DNA from: an uncultured Selenomonadaceae bacterium
Lineage (GTDB): Bacteria > Bacillota > Negativicutes > Selenomonadales > Selenomonadaceae
Length of the DNA: 59,574 nt
Direction of reading: 5' to 3'
Assembly: GCA_905234705.1 (NCBI GenBank)
Contig: CAJOIB010000007.1
Span: forward strand, 1 to 59,574
Of this stretch, positions 1 to 8,497 are shown piece by piece. Within the stretch, counting starts at the first letter, position 1; each line of letters begins with the position of its first letter. The translations under genes and the position numbers were made by a program. The notes beneath the pieces were generated by a model, which made no database searches, was not told where the DNA came from, and was given only the letters and a program-made list of their open reading frames with translations.

Positions 1-645
1 AATATCTTCAACAAATTTAGGATTTTGATATGCAGCTTCGGTAACAAATTTTTCATCTTCGCGTTTGAGGACGGGATAAATCCTGCTAGAGCCTTGACTT
101 TCAATCAGCTGTACAATTTTTTCAATATCGATATTTTCAACGTTAGCAAAATCCAATTTCACGCGGCAAATAGAGCGCTGATTATGCGCGCCAAAATCCG
201 AAATTTCCTTACTGCACGGACACAACGACGTAAATGGCACAGCCAATTTCAAACTAAAATCAAATTCGCCACTGCGCGAAAGTTCAGCCGCTATCTCACA
301 ATCAATATCCAACAGCGAAATTCGTTCGGAAATCGGCGCTTTTCGTTTCACAAAAAATTTAAAAGCTAATTTAATCGCCGCAAAATTCGTGTCAAGTTTA
401 TCTATCGCCTCGCGCAGAATTTTTTCAACGTCAGAAATTTTCATTGGCACAGCTGACCAATCCGTTAAAATTTCCATCAGCCTGCTCATATGCGTCCCGC
501 GAATTTTTTCACTCAGCGCGACCGTAAACCTAATTTCCGCTAAAACTTGCTGATTCAAAATAAAAAATGGCAGGTGTACACCCGTTACACCTGTCCGCTG
601 AATTTTAATACCGCGTGTGTCCACTTGGTTTTGTACGTCAATCAT
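1..645 (-). CDS. folE2: GTP cyclohydrolase FolE2 (type IB), 3' end cut off by window edge
   Basis: Converts GTP to 7,8-dihydroneopterin triphosphate, the first step to folate, in the cytoplasm. I translated this frame by hand: 215 residues are open and run off the left edge. FolE2 signatures seen are RGTHMSRLMEI near residues 49-59, SLCPCSKEIS near 140-149 (the Cys region of the family), GAHNQRS near 152-158, and a segment ending YPVLKREDEKFV near 190-201. FolE2 proteins are about 260-300 residues, so some 50-80 C-terminal residues lie outside the window. The ATG at 645 is preceded by a GAGG-type ribosome site. The gene starts 18 bases after the mgtC stop, so the two are probably co-transcribed. 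Confident family call. Confidence 0.93.
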   Translation of the reverse strand, partial: MIDVQNQVDTRGIKIQRTGVTGVHLPFFILNQQVLAEIRFTVALSEKIRGTHMSRLMEILTDWSAVPMKISDVEKILREAIDKLDTNFAAIKLAFKFFVKRKAPISERISLLDIDCEIAAELSRSGEFDFSLKLAVPFTSLCPCSKEISDFGAHNQRSICRVKLDFANVENIDIEKIVQLIESQGSSRIYPVLKREDEKFVTEAAYQNPKFVEDI

Positions 646-663
646 TTTTGCCCTCGTCTCAAT

Positions 664-1319
664 TTAATTTACATCGACGCTGACAACGCCCTCAATCCTC
701 TTAATCGCGTCAACAACGACAATGCTTTTCAAACTCCGGTGATTGTAAACTTCAAAATCTATGCATAAAATATCTGAATGCTCTTCGTCCGCCTTGACTT
801 TGACGCCGCGAACTTTAAGCTGTAAATCGTCAATATGTGCATTAATTGCCCAGGTCTTTCGTGCGTGTGAATTGTAAGGTACAAATTTTTTTCGTGCATA
901 ACCCATTCGTCAATGCGCGAAAGTGTGCCGAGCGTCGAAAAAATCAGCGCGGTGGTAAAAAGCGCGCCAGAATAATAGCCCGCGCCCACCGCTAAACCTA
1001 CGCCCGATACCGCCCAAATACACGCCGCCGTCGTAAGCCCTGTTACAGTCAAACCTTCTTTCATAATTGCGCCCGCGCCAAGGAAACCAATTCCGCTGAC
1101 AACTTGCGCCGCCAATCGCGCAGGGTCAGCATTCGTCCTTCCCTCAACGTTAAAATATAATGCCTCGCTTAAAACCATTATTAAGCACGAGCCGAGACAT
1201 ACCAGGACATTCGTTCGTAAGCCAGCAGATTTGCGCCGACTTTGCCGCTCATATCCTATCACGCCGCCCAATACGCAGGCCAGCGTTAATCTAAAAAATA
1301 ATTCCCACTCAGAAATCAC
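664..1319 (-). pseudogene. mgtC: MgtC/SapB family membrane protein, frameshifted
   Basis: MgtC-family inner-membrane proteins have an N-terminal helical membrane domain and a C-terminal ACT-like cytoplasmic domain, and are linked to Mg2+ limitation. The N-terminal part is intact (GGVIGYERQSRRKSAGLRT, then VSGIGFLGAGAI and GLTTAACIWAVSGVG). Around 835-860 the frame breaks. The first frame runs past ERPGQ into an unrelated tail ending at 759, while the expected C-terminal domain (DDLQLKVRGVKVKADEEHSD to VVSVDVN) continues one frame back and stops at 664. One missing base restores about 218 residues, a normal length. I choose the GTG at 1319 because AGGTGA (1325-1330) precedes it at good spacing. 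Either a real pseudogene or a sequencing error. Confidence 0.85.
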
Positions 1320-1350
1320 AATTATCACCTGAAGGTTAAGGCGTTATAAA

Positions 1351-2208
1351 TTATTGAACTAAAATTGCATTGAACATCGATAAAATTTCTTGACCGTAAT
1401 GATACCCAGGAACAGCCCAGCGCCCATTTAAATCTTGCCAATCGCCCAAAGTACGCGCGCCGTAAGTTTCACGTACCAAATCATAACGCGGATCTACAAT
1501 TTGCGTGGTAGGCTTGCGCGTCGAAGAATATGCTAACAAATGCTGAATATGAGCACGGACGCCCATTCGCGGACTTGCAAAATACGAACCCTTGACGCCG
1601 CCGCCCGTCGTACCTAAACCGCAATAATTATTTTGCTCCGGAACAACATCGCCGCCATAACGGAAAAATCCAGTTTCTTTGAGCGCCTGCGCGAACGCCA
1701 CATCGGGACGAATGCCTTCACGCGCGCCTTCTTCGTAGTAAATTTGAACAATTTCTTCAGCGGAAATCGGCAAATTCGGATAAGGATTATTGCTCAAAAG
1801 ATAATTGACACATTGCTCTTGAGTCGCAAGCGGCGTACCAATTATCGAAGTGTCATAGCGCGAAACCGTTTTTCTGACGTAAACATTACCGCTGTAAATC
1901 CCATTGACATTTGACTCGTCCGTAATTTCCGGCTGAATAATCGAATCAATGTCAAAATTCGGACTCAAAATCGAATGCGGCTTAACCCCAGGCTTGACAA
2001 TCGTCCGAACCCGCGCCTGCGTGTCAGATTCTTCCGCTTCTTCCACATTGACAGTTTTGCTCTTGCTCGAAACCTGCCGAGTTTCCGATTTGATTGTGAC
2101 CTTTGTGTCGTGAATCCTCTTAGCATCAGTCATTGTCGGCAGCGAAATTGCAAACGCGCCAACTGCTAACGCCGCCACAAACCGCTTTAATCGCTTTCCT
2201 TCCAACAT
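1351..2208 (-). CDS. Secreted glucosaminidase-domain (GH73-like) peptidoglycan hydrolase
   Basis: A 285-residue exported protein. A basic N-terminus (MLEGKRLKRF) and hydrophobic stretch form a signal peptide ending near TDAKR. A low-complexity Ser/Thr/Lys linker follows. The C-terminal ~150 residues resemble the glucosaminidase fold: AREGIRPDVAFAQALKETGF (catalytic-Glu region), NNYCGLGTTGG, FASPRMGVRAHIQHLLAY and GRWAVPGYHYGQEI. Expected role is cleaving N-acetylglucosaminyl bonds in the wall. The frame is open upstream to 2292, but the promoter at 2251-2279 and an AGGTG ribosome site at 2213-2217 fix the start at ATG 2208. The mgtC start lies 31 bases after its stop. The substrate is inferred. 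Confidence 0.82.
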   Translation of the reverse strand: MLEGKRLKRFVAALAVGAFAISLPTMTDAKRIHDTKVTIKSETRQVSSKSKTVNVEEAEESDTQARVRTIVKPGVKPHSILSPNFDIDSIIQPEITDESNVNGIYSGNVYVRKTVSRYDTSIIGTPLATQEQCVNYLLSNNPYPNLPISAEEIVQIYYEEGAREGIRPDVAFAQALKETGFFRYGGDVVPEQNNYCGLGTTGGGVKGSYFASPRMGVRAHIQHLLAYSSTRKPTTQIVDPRYDLVRETYGARTLGDWQDLNGRWAVPGYHYGQEILSMFNAILVQ

Positions 2209-2250
2209 CGAACACCTCATTTTCATTAAATTTTCAGTAAACCAAGGTAG

Positions 2251-2279
2251 AGTATACACCATTATTTTAATCGGTGCAA
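2251..2279 (-). promoter_or_regulatory. Sigma-70-type promoter for the glucosaminidase gene
   Basis: On the minus strand TTGCAC (2274-2279), a 17-base spacer and TATACT (2251-2256). Transcription would begin near 2244, giving a leader of about 36 bases before the ATG at 2208. This rules out the longer open frame starting at 2292. Confidence 0.75.
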
Positions 2280-2342
2280 GAATTACTTTCAACTGCGGCG
2301 ATAAATTTTATGACGCGCTAATTTTTTTTTAATCGAATTTTA

Positions 2343-2371
2343 AAGACAAATCCGGATTTTCGTACTATAAT
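2343..2371 (+). promoter_or_regulatory. Sigma-70-type promoter for the secreted tandem-domain protein
   Basis: AAGACA (2343-2348, 4 of 6 matches), a 17-base spacer and a perfect TATAAT (2366-2371). An AGGAGG ribosome site at 2391-2396 and the ATG at 2406 follow. Read divergently from the promoter at 2251-2279. Confidence 0.7.
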
Positions 2372-2405
2372 TCAGTCATTCCAAGTTCATAGGAGGAACA
2401 ATATT

Positions 2406-3104
2406 ATGATTAGTTTTAAGAAGAAATTGCTTGCAGGACTGTTGAGCGGCGCGATTTTGTTTACAGGCGGTCTTGCAATGAATGATGTACAAGCGGCTGA
2501 AAAAACTGCAAAAAATGTTCAGCAAACCGATGTGAAAGAGCGCCACGAACGCCCGCAACTTACTGAAGAGCAAATTAACGAAGCGGCTAAAAATTTGGCT
2601 ACTAAGTACGGCGTCAATCAAAACGAAGTTGCAACCGCGTTGAAAAATCGCGTACATTTCGGCGATATCGAACACGCGGCGGTACTTGCGAAACTCAGCG
2701 GCAAATCTTTTTCCGAAGTGCTTGCTATGAAATGCGATTGGTGGGAAGTTGCTGAAAAACTTGGCGTAACTCATGAACAATTTGAAGCGCTTATGAAAGA
2801 AGAAATGATCTCCGACCTTGCGAAAGATTCTAACCTTGATAAAAAAACTGTTGAGAGTTTCTTGAACGATAATTACGATCCGCACGATATTTTTATGGCT
2901 GGAATTATCGCTAAAGAATCCGGTAAAAATGCTAAAACCGTAATGGCGAAGCGCAAAATCAATAACACTTGGGACGACGTCGCCAAAGAATTTAACGTTG
3001 ATTTACACAAAGTTATGGAAAAATATCACGAACCAAAAGGTAAAATGCGCGGCGAAAATTCAGAGAATCAAGACACCGCTGATAAAGATAATCGCCGCTT
3101 CTAA
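2406..3104 (+). CDS. Secreted protein with two tandem helical domains, unknown function
   Basis: No family recognised. The 232-residue product has a clear signal peptide (MISFKKKLLAG, hydrophobic core, likely cut after NDVQA at residue 30). The mature part holds two related domains of about 70 residues, roughly 64-132 and 138-209. Shared pattern: a VxxxL helix, then (A/G)xxxAKxSGK, then a W-(D/E)-V-A-(E/K) segment (WWEVAEKLGV and TWDDVAKEFNV), then a charged helix. The C-terminal 20 residues are hydrophilic and probably disordered. It is a single-gene unit with its own promoter and terminator, so it may be well expressed. An extracytoplasmic structural or binding role is only an inference. 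Confidence 0.85.
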   Translation: MISFKKKLLAGLLSGAILFTGGLAMNDVQAAEKTAKNVQQTDVKERHERPQLTEEQINEAAKNLATKYGVNQNEVATALKNRVHFGDIEHAAVLAKLSGKSFSEVLAMKCDWWEVAEKLGVTHEQFEALMKEEMISDLAKDSNLDKKTVESFLNDNYDPHDIFMAGIIAKESGKNAKTVMAKRKINNTWDDVAKEFNVDLHKVMEKYHEPKGKMRGENSENQDTADKDNRRF

Positions 3105-3134
3105 TCTCCAAGAAACATCCTTAGCAATATTAAA

Positions 3135-3170
3135 CGCCCTTGCTACGACGAGCTCGGGCGGATTTTTTTT
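3135..3170 (+). terminator. Rho-independent terminator
   Basis: Stem CGCCC (3135-3139) and GGGCG (3156-3160) with a 16-base loop, followed by GA and eight T residues. It ends the transcript of the gene at 2406-3104, just before the 3' end of the convergent tmRNA. Confidence 0.7.
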
Positions 3171-3177
3171 ATTTTGA

Positions 3178-3512
3178 TGGAGATGAGGAGAATCGAACTC
3201 CTGTCCGAAAATGACGTTACCCAACTTTCTCCGAGCGCAGACAATGATTGTTTTTCGATTTTGCCGAGTTCATTGACAAACTTTGAAAAATCTATCGCCT
3301 AAAAAACATTCCCCGAAACGTTACGGCGAAATCGCGTCTGAGTATCCTGCATTGACCTCTAATCCTACCTAGCAGGACTCAGCAGGTAGAGGCTGGCTTA
3401 AGCCGCCAGAGCGTATTCTTCGTTAGCGTTTATTTTAAAAACACTTTTTCCCTTACTAAAGCGTGCTCGCTTATCAAATCCCATCTATCCCCGTCGAAAC
3501 CATTACATCCCC
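3178..3512 (-). ncRNA. ssrA: Transfer-messenger RNA (tmRNA)
   Basis: Rescues stalled ribosomes by adding a degradation tag. On the minus strand the 5' end begins GGGGATGTAATGGTTTCGAC, the standard tmRNA start, and the 3' end carries GGACAGGAGTTCGATTCTCC followed by CATCTCCA, a T-arm and acceptor strand. GGGGATG pairs with CATCTCC through one G-U. The tag frame reads GCT AAC GAA GAA TAC GCT CTG GCG GCT TAA, giving ANEEYALAA. CCA is not encoded. About 335 bases, slightly short of the usual 350-360. It has its own promoter, which lies right behind the dnaB stop. Confidence 0.96.
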
Positions 3513-3529
3513 TTGAAAAAATTTTTAAA

Positions 3530-3558
3530 AGTTTAACACAAGTTACAATCGCTGTCAA
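3530..3558 (-). promoter_or_regulatory. Promoter of ssrA
   Basis: Minus strand: perfect TTGACA (3553-3558), a 17-base spacer and TAAACT (3530-3535). Transcription would start about 10 bases before the mature tmRNA 5' end, leaving a short leader for RNase P. Confidence 0.8.
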
Positions 3559-3562
3559 ATTT

Positions 3563-4894
3563 TTATTCTGTGCGTGTCAAAGAGCCGAAACGCATACATT
3601 CTTTCTGGAATTGCAAAGTCATAATTGAAGTTGGACCGTTGCGATTTTTGGCAATGACAAGTTCGGCGGTATTCTGATTTTCAGTTTCGTGGTTGTAATA
3701 TTCTTCGCGGTAAAGAAACATAACAATATCGGCGTCCTGCTCTAATGAGCCGCTTTCGCGCAGGTCGCTTAACATTGGGCGTTTATCTGCACGAAGTTCA
3801 ACACTGCGCGATAATTGACTAAGCGCCAAGATTGGAACTTTCAATTCACGGGCAAGCGATTTGAGATTCCGCGATATTTCCGAAATTTCCTGCTGACGAT
3901 TATAATCTGAGCCCTTGCGAATATTGCCCTGCATCAGTTGCAGATAATCAATCACAATAAAATCTAAGCCGTATTCATTTTTAATCTGGCGAGCCTTCGA
4001 GCGCAATTCCAACGAGGTAATTCCGGCGGTATCGTCAATGTACAAATTCACGCCGCTAAGGTATTCTTGCGTATCAATGATATGGCTAAATTCATCGGAG
4101 GTAAGCTGTCCGGTATTCAGTTTCAGTGAATCAATGCCGCTGTACGAACTCAAAAGGCGCGTGCCGAGTTGTTCCTTGCTCATTTCCAATGAAAAAAGCG
4201 CCACGAAATGATTATTCAACGCCGCATTCATCGCCATATTCAGAGCCAACGCCGTTTTTCCCATTGAAGGACGCGCCGCCAACAAAATTAAATCGGATTT
4301 TTGAAAGCCGCTGGTAAGTTTATCCAAATCCAGAAAACCGGTTTTGACGCCGGTCAGTCCGTCCGGATTATCGACAGCCGCGCGGATTCTTGCAAATGAG
4401 CGTTCCAAAATCGGCGAAATATGCTCAAATTCAGAGCGCTCGCCCTTCGTCGTTATCTCAAAAATTTTTTTCTCCGCTTCGTCCAAAATATCTTGAAACG
4501 GCATTTTATCTTCGGAAGCCATTTGCGAAATTTCTTCACCGGCTTTCACAAGGCGACGCAAAATAGATTTTTCCCGAATCGTTTTAGCAAAATTTTCAAC
4601 GTAGGCGGTCGTGCTCACCATTTCCGGCAACGACGTTAAATAAGTCAATCCGATTTTATCAAAGTTGCCGTTTCTTCGCAATTCTTCGGCAACAGAATAG
4701 GTATTCGGAATAATTTTCTTTTGGTACAGATTGAAGATAGCGTCAAATAAAATTCTATTGTTTTCGCGGAAAAAATCTTCGCGCGTTAGCATCGAAATTA
4801 TCATGGGAATAGCCTCGCCGTTTTTAACCAGCATACAGCCAAGGATATATTTTTCCATTTCGATAACTTCGGGGTAGCTGTGTTCCTTATCCAT
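3563..4894 (-). CDS. dnaB: Replicative DNA helicase DnaB
   Basis: Hexameric 5'-3' helicase that unwinds DNA at the replication fork. 443 residues, the usual length. The N-terminal DnaB_N domain begins EMEKYILGCML (12-22). The RecA-like C-terminal domain has the Walker A motif ARPSMGKT (207-214), Walker B FIVIDYLQLM near 312, and the conserved segments LSQLSRSVE and SDLRESGSLEQDAD. The start ATG follows an AGGAG site. It reads divergently from the acyl-CoA ligase, and its own promoter must lie inside or beside that gene's leader. The stop is directly followed by the ssrA promoter. Confidence 0.97.
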   Translation of the reverse strand: MDKEHSYPEVIEMEKYILGCMLVKNGEAIPMIISMLTREDFFRENNRILFDAIFNLYQKKIIPNTYSVAEELRRNGNFDKIGLTYLTSLPEMVSTTAYVENFAKTIREKSILRRLVKAGEEISQMASEDKMPFQDILDEAEKKIFEITTKGERSEFEHISPILERSFARIRAAVDNPDGLTGVKTGFLDLDKLTSGFQKSDLILLAARPSMGKTALALNMAMNAALNNHFVALFSLEMSKEQLGTRLLSSYSGIDSLKLNTGQLTSDEFSHIIDTQEYLSGVNLYIDDTAGITSLELRSKARQIKNEYGLDFIVIDYLQLMQGNIRKGSDYNRQQEISEISRNLKSLARELKVPILALSQLSRSVELRADKRPMLSDLRESGSLEQDADIVMFLYREEYYNHETENQNTAELVIAKNRNGPTSIMTLQFQKECMRFGSLTRTE

Positions 4895-4938
4895 TTGCCG
4901 CTCCTTTGCAAAAAAATTTGTTTAATGTTAAAAATTTA

Positions 4939-4947
4939 TGATATAAT
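4939..4947 (+). promoter_or_regulatory. Extended -10 promoter for the acyl-CoA ligase
   Basis: TGATATAAT is a perfect extended -10 (TG at 4939-4940, TATAAT at 4942-4947), with a weak TTGTTT near 4918. Transcription would start near 4954. This is downstream of the in-frame ATG at 4925, so translation must start later, at the TTG at 5003. Confidence 0.7.
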
Positions 4948-5002
4948 TCGCAATGAAAATTGGCGCGAGAAATTTGCGCCGATACGAAGGGAGAGTTTAA
5001 AT

Positions 5003-6445
5003 TTGTTAGTCCACGAAATTATGAACCGAGGACGCACTAACGACATAGCTATTGTTGACGAGGAGCGCAAATTCACCTACGCCGCCGCGCTTGAATCGAT
5101 TAAAAATTTTCGCAACCGCCTTTATAAATTGGGCGTGCGTCAAGGCGATAGAGTCGCGCTTTTTTCGCGCAACAGTGCCGAATTTATTTTCGCTTATTTT
5201 GCAACGACTTCACTTGGCGCTATTTGCGTTCCCATAAATTTTCAGCTGAGTACTCGCGAAACTAATTTTATTGTTAAAAATGCTGAAGCTAAACTTGTTT
5301 TGACTTATGAAAAACTTGACATTGACGTCGCGCAGTACGATATTGCCGCGTTTGAAAAAATTCCCTGCGAAATTGACGCGCCCGAATTGCCCGCCGATTT
5401 TGACGAAAATTCGCCCTGCGTCATAATTTATACTTCGGGAACGACCGGCAATCCAAAAGGCGCTGTGCTCTCACATAAAAATTTGGTTCACAATACTAAG
5501 CAGTGCAAAGTTTTCAAATGCAGTCGCGAATGTAAGGCAATTTGCGTTTTGCCGATGTATCATTGCTTTGAATGGACTTGCAGCGTATTGAATACGTTTT
5601 ACTGCGGCGCGGAAGCTCATATTATGCGCGCCTTCAAGCCCAAAGATATGATTGATATGATTCGCGAAAATAAAATTACTGATATGATTATCGTGCCGTC
5701 GATATTTAAATTGATAACGGCGATGGCTAAGCCGGAAGATTTTAAGACGATACGCTTTGCAATGAGCGGCGGAACGACTTTGCCGGTGAAAATGGTTGAG
5801 GAATTTACCAAGAAATTTGGCTTGCCGATAGCTGAAGGTTATGGATTATCGGAGGCGTCGCCGTGTGTCTTTTTGACTACGCATGGTGAAGAGCGCGTTG
5901 GATCTGTCGGGAAAATTCTTGACGGCGAAGAAATTAGGATTGTTGACGAAGACGGAAACGATTTGCCGGTTGGTGAGCCTGGCGAGTTATTGGTACGTGG
6001 CGGTCAAGTTATGCTGGGTTATTGGAAAAATCCGGCGGCGACTGCTGAGGCGATTGACGCTGAAGGTTGGTTGCATACTGGCGATATTGCTAAGGGCGAT
6101 GCTGACGGTTATTTTTACATTGTCAATCGGATTAAAGAAATGATTATCAGCATGGGCGAAAATGTATATCCGCGCGAAGTCGAGGAAGTTGTTTATGAAT
6201 TTCCTGGGATTAAAGATGCGGCGGTAGTTGGCGTGAATGACAAATTGCGCGGGCAAGTTGGCGCTTGTTTTTATGAAGTGCAAGACGGCGCAAATGTTGA
6301 CGTTCGCGAACTGAAAAAATTTCTGCAAAAAAATCTCGCAATGTATAAAGTGCCGCGTGAATTTCGTCAAATCGCTGAAATGCCCCGTACCTCAACCGGT
6401 AAAATTTCTAAGCGCACAATCCTTGAAAAATTTGTAAAGAATTAG
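5003..6445 (+). CDS. AMP-dependent acyl-CoA synthetase / fatty-acid-CoA ligase
   Basis: Activates a carboxylic acid, probably a fatty acid, to its acyl-adenylate and then CoA thioester. About 480 residues from the TTG at 5003. Adenylate-forming motifs are present in order: YTSGTTGNPKGAVLSH near 146-161, GYGLSEASP, the GWLHTGD motif, and the C-terminal TSTGKISKR with the catalytic Lys. The C-terminal subdomain GENVYPREVEEVVYE is typical of fatty-acid-CoA ligases. The TTG start is chosen because AAGGGAG sits 8 bases before it and the promoter lies at 4939-4947. The open frame reaching back to 4880 would overlap dnaB. The gene stands alone, so the substrate is unknown. Confidence 0.9.
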   Translation: MLVHEIMNRGRTNDIAIVDEERKFTYAAALESIKNFRNRLYKLGVRQGDRVALFSRNSAEFIFAYFATTSLGAICVPINFQLSTRETNFIVKNAEAKLVLTYEKLDIDVAQYDIAAFEKIPCEIDAPELPADFDENSPCVIIYTSGTTGNPKGAVLSHKNLVHNTKQCKVFKCSRECKAICVLPMYHCFEWTCSVLNTFYCGAEAHIMRAFKPKDMIDMIRENKITDMIIVPSIFKLITAMAKPEDFKTIRFAMSGGTTLPVKMVEEFTKKFGLPIAEGYGLSEASPCVFLTTHGEERVGSVGKILDGEEIRIVDEDGNDLPVGEPGELLVRGGQVMLGYWKNPAATAEAIDAEGWLHTGDIAKGDADGYFYIVNRIKEMIISMGENVYPREVEEVVYEFPGIKDAAVVGVNDKLRGQVGACFYEVQDGANVDVRELKKFLQKNLAMYKVPREFRQIAEMPRTSTGKISKRTILEKFVKN

Positions 6446-6447
6446 TT

Positions 6448-6567
6448 CAACTTTCTTTCTCATTGCAGAAAGAAAGTTGCAAAGAAAGGCTAGCCCGCGC
6501 TTAATTAATTCGCTTCACGCTCATTAAGGGCGCGGGCGTGGGGTTCGCGCCGCCATCCGTGGCGGCG
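6448..6567 (+). repeat. Dispersed three-hairpin intergenic repeat, copy A
   Basis: Three adjacent hairpins. H1: CAACTTTCTTTCT (6448-6460) with AGAAAGAAAGTTG (6467-6479), 13 perfect pairs. H2: GCCCGCGC (6493-6500) with GCGCGGGC (6530-6537), 8 perfect pairs, with a loop containing TTAATTAATTCGCTT. H3: CGCCGCC (6548-6554) with GGCGGCG (6561-6567). GCAAAGAAAG joins H1 to H2. Copy B at 10095-10211 is its near-identical inverted relative and copy C is at 50885-50975. The 3' end of ruvB lies inside H2 and H3. Confidence 0.85.
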
Positions 6568-7583
6568 TCGAATAAATTTATTTCGTCAGATTTCGGATAA
6601 AGCAAGTTCATATGTTTGTAACCGGATTCAGTAACCACGCGCCCCCGCGGCGTCCGCATGATAAAGCCCAACTGCAAAAGATACGGTTCGTAAATATCTT
6701 CAATAGTTTCGCGCGTCTCGCTAATGGCGGCGGCAATAGTATCAAGCCCAACCGGACCACCGTGAAATTTTTTTATCATAGCCTCTAACATTCGCCTGTC
6801 AGTGGCGTCAAGACCCGCGCTGTCAACTTCCAACGCAATTAGTGCGCGATCTGCAATTTCGTCCGTGATTCTCGCGCTGCCTTCAACTTCCGCAAAATCC
6901 CTAACACGTTTCAAAAGTCGATTGGCAACTCGCGGCGTACCACGTGAACGCTTTGCAATTTCTATCGCGCCCTTTGCGTCAATCGGGATTTTCAAAATTT
7001 CTGCCGAACGCGTCACAATTTCTATCAGCGCGTCCAGCGAATAATATTCCAGTCGCGAAATGACGCCGAATCTGTCACGCAGCGGCGGTGATAAATTCCC
7101 TGCCTTGGTCGTTGCCCCAATCAGCGTAAATGGCGCTATGTCCAGTCGAATGCTCCGCGCGCTTGGTCCTTTGCCGATTATTATGTCGATTGCAAAATCT
7201 TCCATCGCCGAATACAAAATTTCTTCGATTTGCCGCGACAGCCGGTGTATTTCGTCAATGAAAAGTACGTCGCGCTCCTGCAAATTCGTCAACAGCGCCG
7301 CCAAATCTCCACTGCGCTCAATCGCCGGTGCTGAAGTCGGGCGGAAATTTACGCCTAATTCATTTGCGATTATCGCCGCAAGCGTCGTTTTGCCCAAGCC
7401 TGGCGGTCCATATAATAAAACGTGGTCGAGCGCCTCTCTGCGCGAAAGTGCCGCCTTCACGAAAACTTTCAAATTCGCCTTGGCTTTTTCCTGCCCGATG
7501 TATTCTGATAATCGGCGCGGGCGCAAACTGTATTGCCAATCGTCCGCCGTTTGTTCAGCCGTCGCGATAATTCTTTCGTCCAT
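6501..7583 (-). CDS. ruvB: Holliday junction branch migration helicase RuvB
   Basis: Hexameric motor that works with RuvA and RuvC on recombination junctions. 360 residues from the ATG at 7583, which has GAGG five bases upstream (a TTG at 7598 would overlap fmt). Walker A GPPGLGKT (59-66), Walker B DEIH (110-113), sensor [18 protein letters not shown] and the C-terminal winged helix ending [16 protein letters not shown] are all present. Oddity: the last ~20 residues, ending [13 protein letters not shown], are encoded by intergenic repeat copy A and are not part of the RuvB family. The normal protein should end near the [13 protein letters not shown] segment. No ruvA or ruvC is nearby. Last gene of hldA-def-fmt-ruvB. 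Confidence 0.97.
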   Translation of the reverse strand: MDERIIATAEQTADDWQYSLRPRRLSEYIGQEKAKANLKVFVKAALSRREALDHVLLYGPPGLGKTTLAAIIANELGVNFRPTSAPAIERSGDLAALLTNLQERDVLFIDEIHRLSRQIEEILYSAMEDFAIDIIIGKGPSARSIRLDIAPFTLIGATTKAGNLSPPLRDRFGVISRLEYYSLDALIEIVTRSAEILKIPIDAKGAIEIAKRSRGTPRVANRLLKRVRDFAEVEGSARITDEIADRALIALEVDSAGLDATDRRMLEAMIKKFHGGPVGLDTIAAAISETRETIEDIYEPYLLQLGFIMRTPRGRVVTESGYKHMNLLYPKSDEINLFDAATDGGANPTPAPLMSVKRIN

Positions 7584-7590
7584 AGTTACC

Positions 7591-8496
7591 TCAATCAAAT
7601 TTTTCAGCCACGATTTTATGCCCGTTCAAATAATCCGCCGCCGCAATTTTCTTGCCATTGGGCGCTTGAATTTCCAAAATCTCTAAATCGCCGTCGCCCG
7701 TACCAACCAAAAATTTTCTATCAGCAATTTTAATTTCGCCCGCAGTCAAATTTTTCGCGTCAAGAATTTTCGTCCGCCAAATCTTAAATTTTTCCCCGCC
7801 AATGAAACTAAAAGCGCCGCCGTACAATCCGCGCACCAAATTATGAATCTCTCGCGCAGTTTTCGCCCAATCGATTTTGCCGGTGTCCTTTTTCAGCATC
7901 GGCGCATAATTCGACAGCGAATCATCTTGCTTAATCGGCGTCAGCTTGTCAATATTTTTCACAGTTTCAATCAAAAGTTCAGCGCCAATTTTCATCAGTT
8001 CGTCGCGCAGTTCCGGCAGAATCATATTTTCGCCAATAGAAACTTCGCGCGCTAATAAAATATCGCCCGTGTCCAAACCAGCGTTCATTTGCATTGTCGT
8101 GACGCCGGTTATTTTTTCGCCGTTGATTAAGCACCATTCGATTGGAGCAGCGCCGCGGTATTTCGGCAAAAGTGACGCGTGCACATTGACGCAGCCAAAT
8201 TTCGGCAAATCTAAAATTTCCTGCGAAAGAATTTGCCCAAACGCCACGACCACAATTAAATCTGCGCGAAATTTTTTCAATTCGGCGACGGATTCGGGCG
8301 ATTTTATTTTTTGCGGCTGTAAAATTGGCAAATTTTTTTCCTGCGCGAAAATTTTTACCGGCGAAGGTTTTAAACTTTGCCCGCGCCCGCGTGGTCTGTC
8401 GGGCTGTGTCACTACGCAGATTATTTCTTCAGTTTCGTACAATGCCGCTAAACTCGGTACTGCGAAATCCGGCGTTCCCATAAATATTACGCGCAT
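7591..8496 (-). CDS. fmt: Methionyl-tRNA formyltransferase
   Basis: Formylates initiator Met-tRNA using 10-formyl-THF. 301 residues, slightly short of E. coli Fmt (315). The N-terminal formyltransferase domain carries [16 protein letters not shown], with the catalytic triad N104, H106 and D142 (LDTGDIL). The C-terminal OB-like domain follows ([13 protein letters not shown] to GGAFSFI). It begins one base after the def stop codon and ends 7 bases before the ruvB ATG, so it is translated in series with both. The def-fmt pairing is the common bacterial arrangement for starting and then trimming formyl-Met. Confidence 0.97.
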   Translation of the reverse strand: MRVIFMGTPDFAVPSLAALYETEEIICVVTQPDRPRGRGQSLKPSPVKIFAQEKNLPILQPQKIKSPESVAELKKFRADLIVVVAFGQILSQEILDLPKFGCVNVHASLLPKYRGAAPIEWCLINGEKITGVTTMQMNAGLDTGDILLAREVSIGENMILPELRDELMKIGAELLIETVKNIDKLTPIKQDDSLSNYAPMLKKDTGKIDWAKTAREIHNLVRGLYGGAFSFIGGEKFKIWRTKILDAKNLTAGEIKIADRKFLVGTGDGDLEILEIQAPNGKKIAAADYLNGHKIVAEKFD

Positions 8497-8497
8497 T

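Noticed and set aside
25..369. Plus-strand open frame of 114 residues
   Set aside because: It lies antisense to folE2, whose family motifs are unambiguous.
664..906. Separate 80-residue gene
   Set aside because: It is the out-of-frame C-terminal domain of mgtC, so it is reported with the mgtC pseudogene.
3563..4894. Plus-strand frames at 4126-4317 and 4421-4639
   Set aside because: Antisense shadows of dnaB with no ribosome site and no family likeness.
6440..6570. An insertion sequence or attachment site at repeat A
   Set aside because: Only hairpins are seen, with no transposase and no flanking target duplication.
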